A DNA stretch of 6,917 nt from Microbacteriaceae bacterium (GTDB lineage Bacteria > Actinomycetota > Actinomycetes > Actinomycetales > Microbacteriaceae), in NCBI GenBank assembly GCA_947453285.1, contig CANGGA010000055.1, positions 1-6,917 of the forward strand. Direction: 5' to 3'. Each line of letters begins with the position of its first letter. Within the stretch, counting starts at the first letter, position 1. A model generated the notes under the pieces. That model was not told where the DNA came from. It worked only from the letters and a program-made list of their open reading frames with translations, and did no database searches. The translations under genes were made by a program, and so were the position numbers. Of the stretch, positions 1-5,310 are shown one piece after another.

Positions 1-632
1 ACGCTCTTGCGCTAAGTCTTGCGCTTGCCCGAAAACTTCCTGAGCGAGTAGTTGCCAAGAGTTGGGGCAAGAAATTTGCGGTTAGTCTCTATGACTCGCA
101 CATTGTGATCGTTGGCGGCGGCGGCATAACCGAGGAGTTACTGCTTTTGCTCGCTCCTTTCAAAACTCGAGTCACCGTAGTTCGCAAACATGACTCCGCT
201 CTGGCCGGAGCAAACGAGACCGTAACCTTCGACAGACTTGACGAATATTTGGCGATGGCAGATTTCGTGATCTTGGCGGCTGCACTAACCGACGAAACTC
301 TTTACTTGATGAATGAGCGTCGGTTCGCACTCATGCGACCGTCTGCTTACCTGGTGAACATCGCCAGAGGAAAAATGGTTGACTCCGATGCTCTTTTCGA
401 GGCTCTAAGCTCGGGCACGATTGCCGCCGCCGCCATAGACGTGACAGATCCCGAGCCGCTGCCAGATGGTCACAGACTCTGGGATGCCCCGAACTTGTTG
501 ATTACTCCGCACACCGCAGACACCAACGCTCAGGTGATTCGCCTCTTCTGCAACCGCATTGACGCAAACGTAAAGGCTTGGCTCGGACAAGGCGATTGGG
601 TGGGTGAGGTAGACCCAACCCTCGGCTACTAA
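1..632 (+). CDS. D-isomer-specific 2-hydroxyacid dehydrogenase, 5'-truncated by window
   Basis: The frame is open from the first base (first complete codon at position 3), so the true start lies upstream. The visible part is 209 residues of a protein that is usually 300-330. This family reversibly reduces 2-keto acids to D-2-hydroxy acids with NAD(P)H in the cytosol. The fragment begins in the helix before the cofactor domain (ALALARKLPE), then shows the Rossmann loop VGGGGITEE, the Arg of NIARGK (codon 366-368), the Glu of DPEP (453-455) and the His of TPHTAD (510-512). These form the expected Arg-Glu-His active site. Two cofactor-loop details stand out: the last Gly of GxGxxG is Thr, and the end of the second beta strand is Arg-Lys (VVRK) rather than acidic, which suggests NADP(H) preference (inference). 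The substrate cannot be told. A GTG at 105 is internal to the fold and is not the start. Confidence 0.88.
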   Translation, partial: ALALSLALARKLPERVVAKSWGKKFAVSLYDSHIVIVGGGGITEELLLLLAPFKTRVTVVRKHDSALAGANETVTFDRLDEYLAMADFVILAAALTDETLYLMNERRFALMRPSAYLVNIARGKMVDSDALFEALSSGTIAAAAIDVTDPEPLPDGHRLWDAPNLLITPHTADTNAQVIRLFCNRIDANVKAWLGQGDWVGEVDPTLGY

Positions 633-641
633 CTCAAAGGT

Positions 642-671
642 TTGGCGAATTTTTGCCTTTTTTGCTAGGGT
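642..671 (+). promoter_or_regulatory. Candidate promoter for tRNA-Asn (and possibly the kinase operon)
   Basis: TTGGCG (642-647) and TAGGGT (666-671) are separated by 18 bp. TAGGGT fits the actinobacterial TANNNT -10 pattern, and transcription would start near 678, about 12 nt before the mature tRNA. The site overlaps the putative terminator. No better promoter is visible before the kinase gene. Confidence 0.4.
644..663 (+). terminator. Weak intrinsic terminator after the dehydrogenase
   Basis: GGCGA (644-648) can pair with TTGCC (653-657), including one G-U, around a 4-nt loop, followed by six T (658-663). It lies 12 nt after the dehydrogenase stop and before tRNA-Asn. The stem is short, so termination may be partial. 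Confidence 0.45.
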
Positions 672-689
672 TAGAGGCTGCGAAAGCAT

Positions 690-765
690 TCCTCGGTAGC
701 TCAATTGGCAGAGCAATCGGCTGTTAACCGATAGGTTCTTGGTTCGAGTCCAAGCCGGGGAGCCA
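690..765 (+). tRNA. tRNA-Asn (anticodon GUU)
   Basis: The full cloverleaf can be drawn. The acceptor stem pairs 690-696 with 755-761 (one G-U). The D-stem is GCTC/GAGC (699-702/711-714). The anticodon stem is ATCGG/CCGAT (716-720/728-732), with loop CTGTTAA and anticodon GTT at 723-725. The T-stem is CTTGG/CCAAG (738-742/750-754) with loop TTCGAGT. The discriminator is G762, as expected for Asn, and CCA is encoded at 763-765. Only 19 nt separate it from the kinase start codon, and there is no terminator between them. Confidence 0.97.
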
Positions 766-773
766 CTGTGTTC

Positions 774-779
774 AGGAGG
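774..779 (+). promoter_or_regulatory. Strong ribosome binding site deciding a TTG start
   Basis: AGGAGG, a perfect anti-16S match, lies 5 nt before TTG at 785 and begins 9 nt after the tRNA CCA end. The next in-frame ATG is about 80 codons later, so this site fixes the kinase start at TTG. Confidence 0.85.
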
Positions 780-784
780 CCAAC

Positions 785-2038
785 TTGATTCGTTGGATCC
801 AATCTCGAAATTGGTCTGCAACCGCTCTTTTAGCCGGCTTCTCCCTTCTCTTTCTCGGCGGAATCGATTTATTTCTCTCCGACTTCAGCAGCATCTACAT
901 CTCGCTGATCTTTTCGGCAGCTATCTTTTTGGCGGTGAGGCTGCCATGGGTGGCAATCGCACTCGTGGTTTCGGGTTCGGGCGCGGCCGTTGGTCTAGAC
1001 ATCAAACCGGGTGCCAACGGTCTGATGATTGTGCTTTTCTTGGTAGTCATTGCTGCGCTCGCATCCCAGCCGGCACGATTCGTTGCCCTCTTAGCCTCAA
1101 TCGTTTCTGGTGCAGCTGTGCTCGCCAACGCGGTTTTCTTCTCGAGTCGGCTGCTCAGCAGTTTTGGAGTGTTCAGTTATAACGCCAACGCCCAGATTTC
1201 GATATTTGTAGTTGGCCTGATCATGATTGTTAGCCTGAATCTTCTAGCCTGGCTGCTTGGCCGTTTGCTGATCACTAGATCGCAGCACGTGGGAACAAGT
1301 TTTGATCGTGCCGTTGCCGAAAGAACTCAGGCCCGCCTCGGTCTCGAAGTGGCAGAGCAGAACGAGCGATTTGAAATTGCTCGCGACATTAGTGAATTGG
1401 TGATTCAACGCATCTCGGCAACAATCAGCATTGCTGAAGGAGGCGTTTACGCAACCAAGGCCGATCCCGCAGCGGCAAGCAGAATTCTTGAACAGGCTGC
1501 AGATAGTGCTCGTTCGGCTCACGCCGAGCTAAGACGTTTGTTCGACATGCTCAATAAGCTGAACCAGGTCAATGCTGCTCCACCACGAATCGACGACCTC
1601 GATTCGTTAGTCATTGCATTTAGAGAACTCGGCTACAACATCTCGCTGAAGCATGACGGTGAGCGCTTCGAAATCAGCGAGGGTGCAGAGCTCGCAATTT
1701 ATCGCATAGCTTTCGATGCTCTAGAAAACGTGAGAAATCACGCACCGTTTGGCACCGATGTGACCGTTGACTTCTCATGGACGAACCAGGGCATGCAACT
1801 TCTCATCAAAGACAACGGCACCGAAGTGAGCAACCGCGGGCTTTCACTCGAAGAGCTTGCCTACACCGTTGAAGAAGATCGCAAGTCGCTGACCGAATCA
1901 ATTCGAGGTGCAGGGATTACCGCCATGAGTGAGCGTGCTGGCCTTTACGGGGGAGCGATTGAAGCCACCAAAGTGCCTGGCGTGGGTTTCACCCTCTCGG
2001 CCATCTTTCCAAACCTCAAAGACACCGCCACCGAATAA
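785..2038 (+). CDS. Membrane histidine-kinase-like protein (HisKA_3/HATPase) lacking the phospho-acceptor His
   Basis: A 417-residue protein starting at TTG behind AGGAGG. Residues 11-165 hold about six hydrophobic segments (roughly 11-33, 35-52, 54-71, 78-94, 97-119, 137-163) with no obvious extracellular sensor domain. A linker helix (170-195) leads to a HisKA_3-like dimerisation region (195-260). Aligned to the family motif ER.RIARELHD, the protein reads ERFEIARDISE, so the His is Ser203 (codon AGT, 1391-1393) while the next acidic residue is kept (Glu204). The ATPase domain (about 295-410) retains the N-box (N315 in DALENVRNHA), the G1 box (D343-N-G345) and the GAGI lid (375-378), with the GVGF turn near the end. 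ATP binding looks plausible, but His phosphotransfer does not. The stop abuts the regulator ATG (TAAATG), indicating coupled translation. The input signal is unknown. Confidence 0.85.
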   Translation: MIRWIQSRNWSATALLAGFSLLFLGGIDLFLSDFSSIYISLIFSAAIFLAVRLPWVAIALVVSGSGAAVGLDIKPGANGLMIVLFLVVIAALASQPARFVALLASIVSGAAVLANAVFFSSRLLSSFGVFSYNANAQISIFVVGLIMIVSLNLLAWLLGRLLITRSQHVGTSFDRAVAERTQARLGLEVAEQNERFEIARDISELVIQRISATISIAEGGVYATKADPAAASRILEQAADSARSAHAELRRLFDMLNKLNQVNAAPPRIDDLDSLVIAFRELGYNISLKHDGERFEISEGAELAIYRIAFDALENVRNHAPFGTDVTVDFSWTNQGMQLLIKDNGTEVSNRGLSLEELAYTVEEDRKSLTESIRGAGITAMSERAGLYGGAIEATKVPGVGFTLSAIFPNLKDTATE

Positions 2039-2713
2039 ATGACTGGCCACGATTTCAGAATCGCTCTGATTGATGGAGATCCGGCAATCCGCGCCGGCCG
2101 AAGATTGCTTCTAGATTCGCAAGACGACATGAAAGTCGTCTACGAGCAATCACAGGCAAACTTGGCTCTTGAAGAGGTGCCAGATCTATTGGTCGATGTT
2201 TTGATAATCGATCACAGGCTCCAGGGCATAGACGGTGTAACCCTGGCGAAACAGTTGGTTGAGATATTCAGCACCAATAGGCAAGCGGTGCCAGCGGTCA
2301 TAGTTACCGGCAGTTACTTCACATTTGAATTGTTGATGGCGAGCATCCGTGCTGGGGCAACCGAACTGGTTACTCAAGATTCGCCTGCGGAGGAGTTGCT
2401 GGTTGCCATTCGCAAATCGCGAAGGAGCATGGCCGACGTGAAACTCAAGGCGTTCAAAGAGTTTCTCGACTCCCGCGACTATCAGCCAGAACCAGATGTC
2501 ACTTATCTTTTGAAACTCAGCTTTCTTTCGGCTGAAGAACGTGAACTGCTCGAAGAGATTGCCGAAGCACGAGACATTGATCAAATTGCCGAGCAATTAG
2601 GCTTAGCCAGAACTCGAATTCGTGAACTGGTCGATGGTCTGCTTCGCGCGTTTGGGTGCGCCACTATCGAACAGTTTTATTTACTGCTAAGGGATTCCCG
2701 AAGAAATGGCTAG
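2039..2713 (+). CDS. LuxR/NarL-type response regulator with degenerate receiver
   Basis: A 224-residue protein with a receiver domain (about 6-128) and a C-terminal LuxR/GerE helix-turn-helix (about 161-217, beginning LSAEERELLEEIAE). By family knowledge it should be a cytosolic DNA-binding partner of the upstream kinase. The phospho-acceptor Asp58 (LIIDHRL) and switch Thr90 (VIVTG) are present. The acidic pair, normally DD, reads Asp12-Gly13 (LIDGDP), and the conserved Lys near the end of beta-5 is Gln113 (VTQDSP where KD.P is usual). Mg2+-dependent phosphorylation is therefore probably weak or absent (inference). The DNA-binding half keeps the family's hydrophobic pattern (IDQIAEQLGLARTRIRELV). 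There is no ribosome site of its own; the start directly follows the kinase stop. The gene overlaps azlC by 8 nt, so azlCD is a likely target or partner. Confidence 0.85.
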   Translation: MTGHDFRIALIDGDPAIRAGRRLLLDSQDDMKVVYEQSQANLALEEVPDLLVDVLIIDHRLQGIDGVTLAKQLVEIFSTNRQAVPAVIVTGSYFTFELLMASIRAGATELVTQDSPAEELLVAIRKSRRSMADVKLKAFKEFLDSRDYQPEPDVTYLLKLSFLSAEERELLEEIAEARDIDQIAEQLGLARTRIRELVDGLLRAFGCATIEQFYLLLRDSRRNG

Positions 2714-3398
2714 AAGACAAGTTGACACGATGTCGCTTGGCGTGGGCATCGCTACAGGGCTCTATGGCATTTCATTTGGAGCGCTATCGGTTGCCTCGGG
2801 CCTAGACATCTGGCAGACGCAGCTGCTCAGTCTTCTTATGTTCAGTGGTGGCTCGCAGTTTGCATTTATCGGGGTAGTCGCCGGTGGCGGACTAGCCTCA
2901 TTGCCTGCCGCTATTGCCTCGGCTTGGATGCTTGGCGTTCGCAACGGCTTTTATGCGCTTCAGATGAAGCCGCTCTTGGGATTGCTCGGTTGGAAAATGC
3001 CGATCGCCGCCCAACTAACCATCGATGAGTCCACCGGTGTGGGCACCGCGCAATCTAGTAACGAAGACACTCGTCGGGGCTTCTGGCTCACCGGGGCGGC
3101 GGTCTTTGTGTTTTGGAACACGCTTACGTTTGCGGGAGCTTTGCTTGGCAACGCACTCGGCGACCCAAGAATTTACGGCCTCGACGCTGCCGCCGCCGCA
3201 GCGTTTTTGGGTCTGCTCTGGCCAAGGCTTAGCTCATTGCAACCGTTAGCGGTAGCTGTTGCCTCGGCGTTTGTCGCCGTCGCTCTCACCCCGGTTCTTG
3301 CAGCCGGCATGCCAATTCTGCTTGCCGCCATAGTCGCCCTGATTGTTGGCGGCTTCAATCTGTTCGCAAATCGTTCGAGCGACGGTGATTTGACGTGA
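2706..3398 (+). CDS. azlC: AzlC/BrnF-family branched-chain amino acid exporter, large subunit
   Basis: A 230-residue polytopic membrane protein matching the AzlC family in length and motifs: YGISFGALSVASGL (20-33), FSGGSQFAFIGV (46-57) and the late GLDAAAAAAFLGLLWP stretch (158-173). About seven hydrophobic segments lie near 12-31, 37-60, 64-85, 127-149, 157-176, 180-198 and 200-221. In characterised members (Corynebacterium BrnFE, Bacillus AzlCD) the large and small subunits together export leucine, isoleucine, valine and sometimes methionine. The ATG at 2706 lies inside the last codons of the regulator (8-nt overlap). An SD-like AAGGGA at 2689-2694 is rather distant (11 nt), so re-initiation by translating ribosomes is likely. 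An alternative ATG at 2730 would trim eight polar residues. Confidence 0.9.
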   Translation: MARRQVDTMSLGVGIATGLYGISFGALSVASGLDIWQTQLLSLLMFSGGSQFAFIGVVAGGGLASLPAAIASAWMLGVRNGFYALQMKPLLGLLGWKMPIAAQLTIDESTGVGTAQSSNEDTRRGFWLTGAAVFVFWNTLTFAGALLGNALGDPRIYGLDAAAAAAFLGLLWPRLSSLQPLAVAVASAFVAVALTPVLAAGMPILLAAIVALIVGGFNLFANRSSDGDLT

Positions 3399-3703
3399 CC
3401 CTAATTCTTGCCGTTTTGATCGCCTCGGCCGCGGTGTATTCGTGGAAGTTCTTCGGCTTTCTGGTTCCAGAGCGCTTTTTAGAGAAGCCAGCCGTTTCTC
3501 GAATCGCGGCGCTGCTAACTGTTGCTTTGTTGTCTGCGTTGATGGCGACTCAAGCGCTTACCAAAGGTTCAGAGATTGTTCTAGACGCTCGAATCGCAAG
3601 CATGGTAGTTTCTGCCGTGCTGCTTAAATTCAAGGCTCCGTTTTTAGTGGTTGTCGCGGCTGCTGCTGCAACGGCAGCATTGCTTAGGCTTTTCGGCTTC
3701 TGA
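3395..3703 (+). CDS. azlD: AzlD/BrnE-family branched-chain amino acid exporter, small subunit
   Basis: A 102-residue hydrophobic protein of typical AzlD length with about four membrane segments (2-23, 36-53, 65-80, 82-100) and the family-like LDAR (63-66) before the third. It starts at GTG and shares GTGA with the azlC stop (4-nt overlap). An SD-like GGTGAT at 3384-3389 sits 5 nt upstream. It should form the exporter with AzlC in the cytoplasmic membrane. It ends one base before the stop codon of the convergent def gene, and no T-tailed hairpin is visible at the junction. The family is poorly conserved in sequence, so the call leans partly on azlC adjacency. Confidence 0.87.
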   Translation: MTLILAVLIASAAVYSWKFFGFLVPERFLEKPAVSRIAALLTVALLSALMATQALTKGSEIVLDARIASMVVSAVLLKFKAPFLVVVAAAAATAALLRLFGF

Positions 3704-3704
3704 A

Positions 3705-4271
3705 TCAGGCGTCTAAGTCGTCTTTGCCTGGCATCCAGCTAAGACCGTCGATGCCCCAGCCCACTTCTTGCTTAATCTCTTCGACTTCCGGCTTGAATTC
3801 ATCTCTTAGTTTGTCAACATAGAGCGTGCCGTCTAGGTGGTCATACTCGTGTTGAAAAATTCGTGCGAACCAGCCTTGAGCTTCGATGTGAATTGGGTTC
3901 TGATCAAGGTCGACTCCGGTGACTATCGCCCGCTCGGCTCGCTTTAGCGGAAACCGATAACCAGGAAAGCTGAGGCAACCTTCGCTTTCATCGTCTTCGT
4001 CTGGCATTTCGGCACTGATTGGCCCAATTTCGAGCACCGGATTGATGACAACTCCACGCTTTAGCGCCCCGTCATCTTCGGTCCAGGTGTAAGTGAATAT
4101 GCGCTTCGCAACGCCGATTTGAGGCGCTGCCAGCCCTACGCCCGGGGCTGCATCCATGGTTTCGAACATGTCGGCAACTAGTTCGCGCAGGTTTTCGTCG
4201 AAAACGGTGACTTCGCTGGCGCGATTGTGTAGAACCGGGTTGCCAGAGATGCATATTGGTCGAATCGTCAT
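3705..4271 (-). CDS. def: Peptide deformylase
   Basis: A 188-residue Fe/Zn metalloenzyme that removes the formyl group from the N-terminal methionine of nascent proteins. All three family motifs are present: GVGLAAPQIG (44-53), EGCLSFP (97-103) with metal ligand Cys99, and QHEYDHLDG (140-148) with ligands His141 and His145 and catalytic Glu142. The length and the C-terminal extension ending WMPGKDD fit actinobacterial type I enzymes. An acidic insertion (PDEDDESE, 90-97) precedes motif II. The ATG at 4271-4269 has no convincing SD. A TAAATT box six bases upstream points to a leaderless mRNA. It is divergent from the DMT gene and convergent with azlD, so it is transcribed alone. Confidence 0.96.
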   Translation of the reverse strand: MTIRPICISGNPVLHNRASEVTVFDENLRELVADMFETMDAAPGVGLAAPQIGVAKRIFTYTWTEDDGALKRGVVINPVLEIGPISAEMPDEDDESEGCLSFPGYRFPLKRAERAIVTGVDLDQNPIHIEAQGWFARIFQHEYDHLDGTLYVDKLRDEFKPEVEEIKQEVGWGIDGLSWMPGKDDLDA

Positions 4272-4277
4272 GGCTCA

Positions 4278-4283
4278 AATTTA
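4278..4283 (-). promoter_or_regulatory. Candidate -10 box of a leaderless def transcript
   Basis: On the minus strand TAAATT is followed by six bases (TGAGCC) and then the def ATG. Transcription from this TANNNT box would start at or next to the A of the start codon, which is the usual spacing for leaderless actinobacterial mRNAs. There is no good -35 hexamer at 16-18 bp; that position falls inside the palindrome. Confidence 0.5.
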
Positions 4284-4288
4284 GCCGA

Positions 4289-4317
4289 TTGGCCTAGACC
4301 AAACTTGGATAGGCCAA
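4289..4317. repeat. 29-bp nested inverted repeat in the def/DMT divergent spacer
   Basis: Outer arms TTGGCCTA (4289-4296) and TAGGCCAA (4310-4317) are perfect 8-bp complements. Inside them CCAA (4299-4302) and TTGG (4305-4308) form a second pair around AC. The symmetry is far above chance for a 79-bp spacer. The site would cover about -18 to -46 relative to a leaderless def start. It could be an operator for a dimeric regulator or a transcribed hairpin. Confidence 0.6.
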
Positions 4318-4320
4318 AGG

Positions 4321-4346
4321 TAGCCTGAGAGCAGTCAACAAAAGGA
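4321..4346 (+). promoter_or_regulatory. Candidate -10 and ribosome site for the DMT gene
   Basis: TAGCCT (4321-4326) fits TANNNT and begins four bases after the palindrome ends; no clear -35 is seen. AAAGGA (4341-4346) is a reasonable ribosome site 4 nt before ATG at 4351 and supports that start. A start near 4333 would leave a leader of about 18 nt. Confidence 0.4.
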
Positions 4347-4350
4347 AACA

Positions 4351-5265
4351 ATGCAGCACATAATCGGCCCAGCGGAACAATTGCGTTATCTCGCAATTCT
4401 GCTAGCCGTTCTCGCTGCGGTCGCACTAGCCTTCGGTGCGCAATTTCAAAATAATGCGGTTGGCGAGGGGCAGACCAAAACTAAATCTGGTCGCGGCGGA
4501 CTCGGCTTTAAGCAGCTCGTTCGCTTAATCGTTCGCCCGCAGTGGATTTCAGGACTCGGCCTCATGGCTGTTGGCATGATCTTGCAACTTGGCGCACTTT
4601 CTCTTGCTCCACTAATCGTGGTTCAGCCAATCGGTGCGATTGCTCTTGTCATCACTTCGCTACTAAACGCGAGAGCCACCAAGACACGGATGAACCGGGG
4701 CAGCATAATCGCCGTCGGGCTTTGCACACTTGGCATTGCGCTGTTTGTTGGCATGGCATCGGGCGTAGCGCACGCCAACGTATTGACCGACACCGACGTG
4801 ATAACCGTCTTGGTGATTTTGCTCGCGCTGCTGATTGTTTTTGCTGTGCTCTTCTTCAGTGCCGGAAGATCCGCCAAACCACTTACCTACATCGTGGGCG
4901 CGGGAGTGCTCTATGGCTTTGTCGCAACTCTCGCGAAGGTCGTTATTCAGCGCATCTATCAGTTGCAGTTCGATTGGTTGACCATCCTGTGTCTAATCGC
5001 TCTTGTCGCAGCTGTAGTTTTGGGTGGCTGGTTCGTTCAGAATGCTTATGCCTCAGGCCCGCCTGATTTGGTCATCGCCGGTCTGACCGTGATCGACCCG
5101 ATGGTTGCGGTGACCATTGCCATCGTGATTTTGGGTGAGGCCAAGGCGGCAAACTTCTTGGTCGCCCTTGGTTTCGCCGTCTCGGCAGCCATGGCAGTTG
5201 CCGGCGTAGTGCTGCTATCCAAGGTTCATCCAGAGTTGACCGCCAAAAAGGCCGCCGTTCGGTAA
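4351..5265 (+). CDS. DMT-superfamily membrane protein, NIPA-like
   Basis: A 304-residue integral membrane protein with about nine hydrophobic segments (roughly 12-31, 66-84, 87-105, 117-136, 150-170, 178-198, 209-229, 240-261, 267-290). The stretch LQLGALSLAPLIVVQPIGAI (79-98) and the later VIDPMVAVTIAIVILGE (247-263) are characteristic of the drug/metabolite transporter fold, closest to the NIPA (putative Mg2+ transporter) branch seen in actinobacteria. Transport substrate and direction cannot be read from the sequence. A polar cytoplasmic loop (about 36-56) follows the first segment, and the tail is short and basic. It lies 45 nt upstream of the glycosyltransferase on the same strand and is probably partly co-transcribed with it. 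Its product might move a lipid or sugar precursor for that enzyme, but this rests only on proximity. Confidence 0.82.
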   Translation: MQHIIGPAEQLRYLAILLAVLAAVALAFGAQFQNNAVGEGQTKTKSGRGGLGFKQLVRLIVRPQWISGLGLMAVGMILQLGALSLAPLIVVQPIGAIALVITSLLNARATKTRMNRGSIIAVGLCTLGIALFVGMASGVAHANVLTDTDVITVLVILLALLIVFAVLFFSAGRSAKPLTYIVGAGVLYGFVATLAKVVIQRIYQLQFDWLTILCLIALVAAVVLGGWFVQNAYASGPPDLVIAGLTVIDPMVAVTIAIVILGEAKAANFLVALGFAVSAAMAVAGVVLLSKVHPELTAKKAAVR

Positions 5266-5268
5266 AAT
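5263..5268 (+). promoter_or_regulatory. Candidate -10 box for the glycosyltransferase
   Basis: TAAAAT overlaps the DMT stop codon and matches the consensus TATAAT at five of six positions. The best upstream -35-like hexamer, TTGACC (5236-5241), is 21 bp away, which is too far for an ideal promoter. A start near 5275 would put the hairpin at 5273-5293 at the very 5' end of the mRNA. Confidence 0.33.
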
Positions 5269-5272
5269 TGTG

Positions 5273-5293
5273 CTTGACCGGTTTCGGTCTAAG
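5273..5293 (+). other. Hairpin in the leader of the glycosyltransferase
   Basis: GACCG (5276-5280) pairs with CGGTC (5285-5289) around GTTT. The stem extends by CTT/AAG (5273-5275/5291-5293) past a one-base bulge, giving 8 bp. No T-run follows, so it is not a standard terminator. It ends 5 nt before the ribosome site AGAGGG (5299-5304) and might tune translation or protect the mRNA end. Confidence 0.4.
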
Positions 5294-5310
5294 ACAAAAG
5301 AGGGTTTTCA

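Noticed and set aside
405..821. Minus-strand open frame of 138 codons across the dehydrogenase end and the tRNA
   Set aside because: It reads antisense through tRNA-Asn (the GSPAWTRTKNL stretch is a typical translated tRNA complement) and overlaps two well-supported genes.
739..1182. Plus-strand frame of 147 codons starting inside tRNA-Asn
   Set aside because: It begins within the tRNA and overlaps the kinase in another frame. The composition is Ser/Arg/Cys-rich with no domain pattern, whereas the kinase has a strong ribosome site.
1391..1393. A sequencing error explaining the missing kinase His
   Set aside because: The codon is AGT; turning it into CAT or CAC needs at least two changes. 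The flanking frame is clean, and the partner receiver is degenerate too.
2186..2596. Minus-strand frame of 136 codons within the response regulator
   Set aside because: Fully antisense to a recognisable receiver/LuxR protein, and the translation resembles no family.
2706..2713. The 8-nt overlap of regulator and azlC considered as a frameshifted fusion
   Set aside because: Both proteins have natural ends: the regulator finishes after its LuxR domain, and azlC starts at an ATG at the expected family length.
3181..3205. GCC-rich run (Ala160s of AzlC) considered as a simple repeat or slippage site
   Set aside because: It is an ordinary alanine run in a membrane helix at the position where AzlC proteins carry GLDAA..AAFL. 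The frame is intact.
3661..3679. TGCTGC/GCAGCA stem near the azlD end considered as a terminator
   Set aside because: It lies inside azlD, reflects repeated Ala codons (GCT/GCA), and no T-run follows.
4542..5066. Plus-strand frame of 174 codons inside the DMT gene
   Set aside because: Cys/His/Arg-rich out-of-frame shadow of a clear membrane protein with its own ribosome site.
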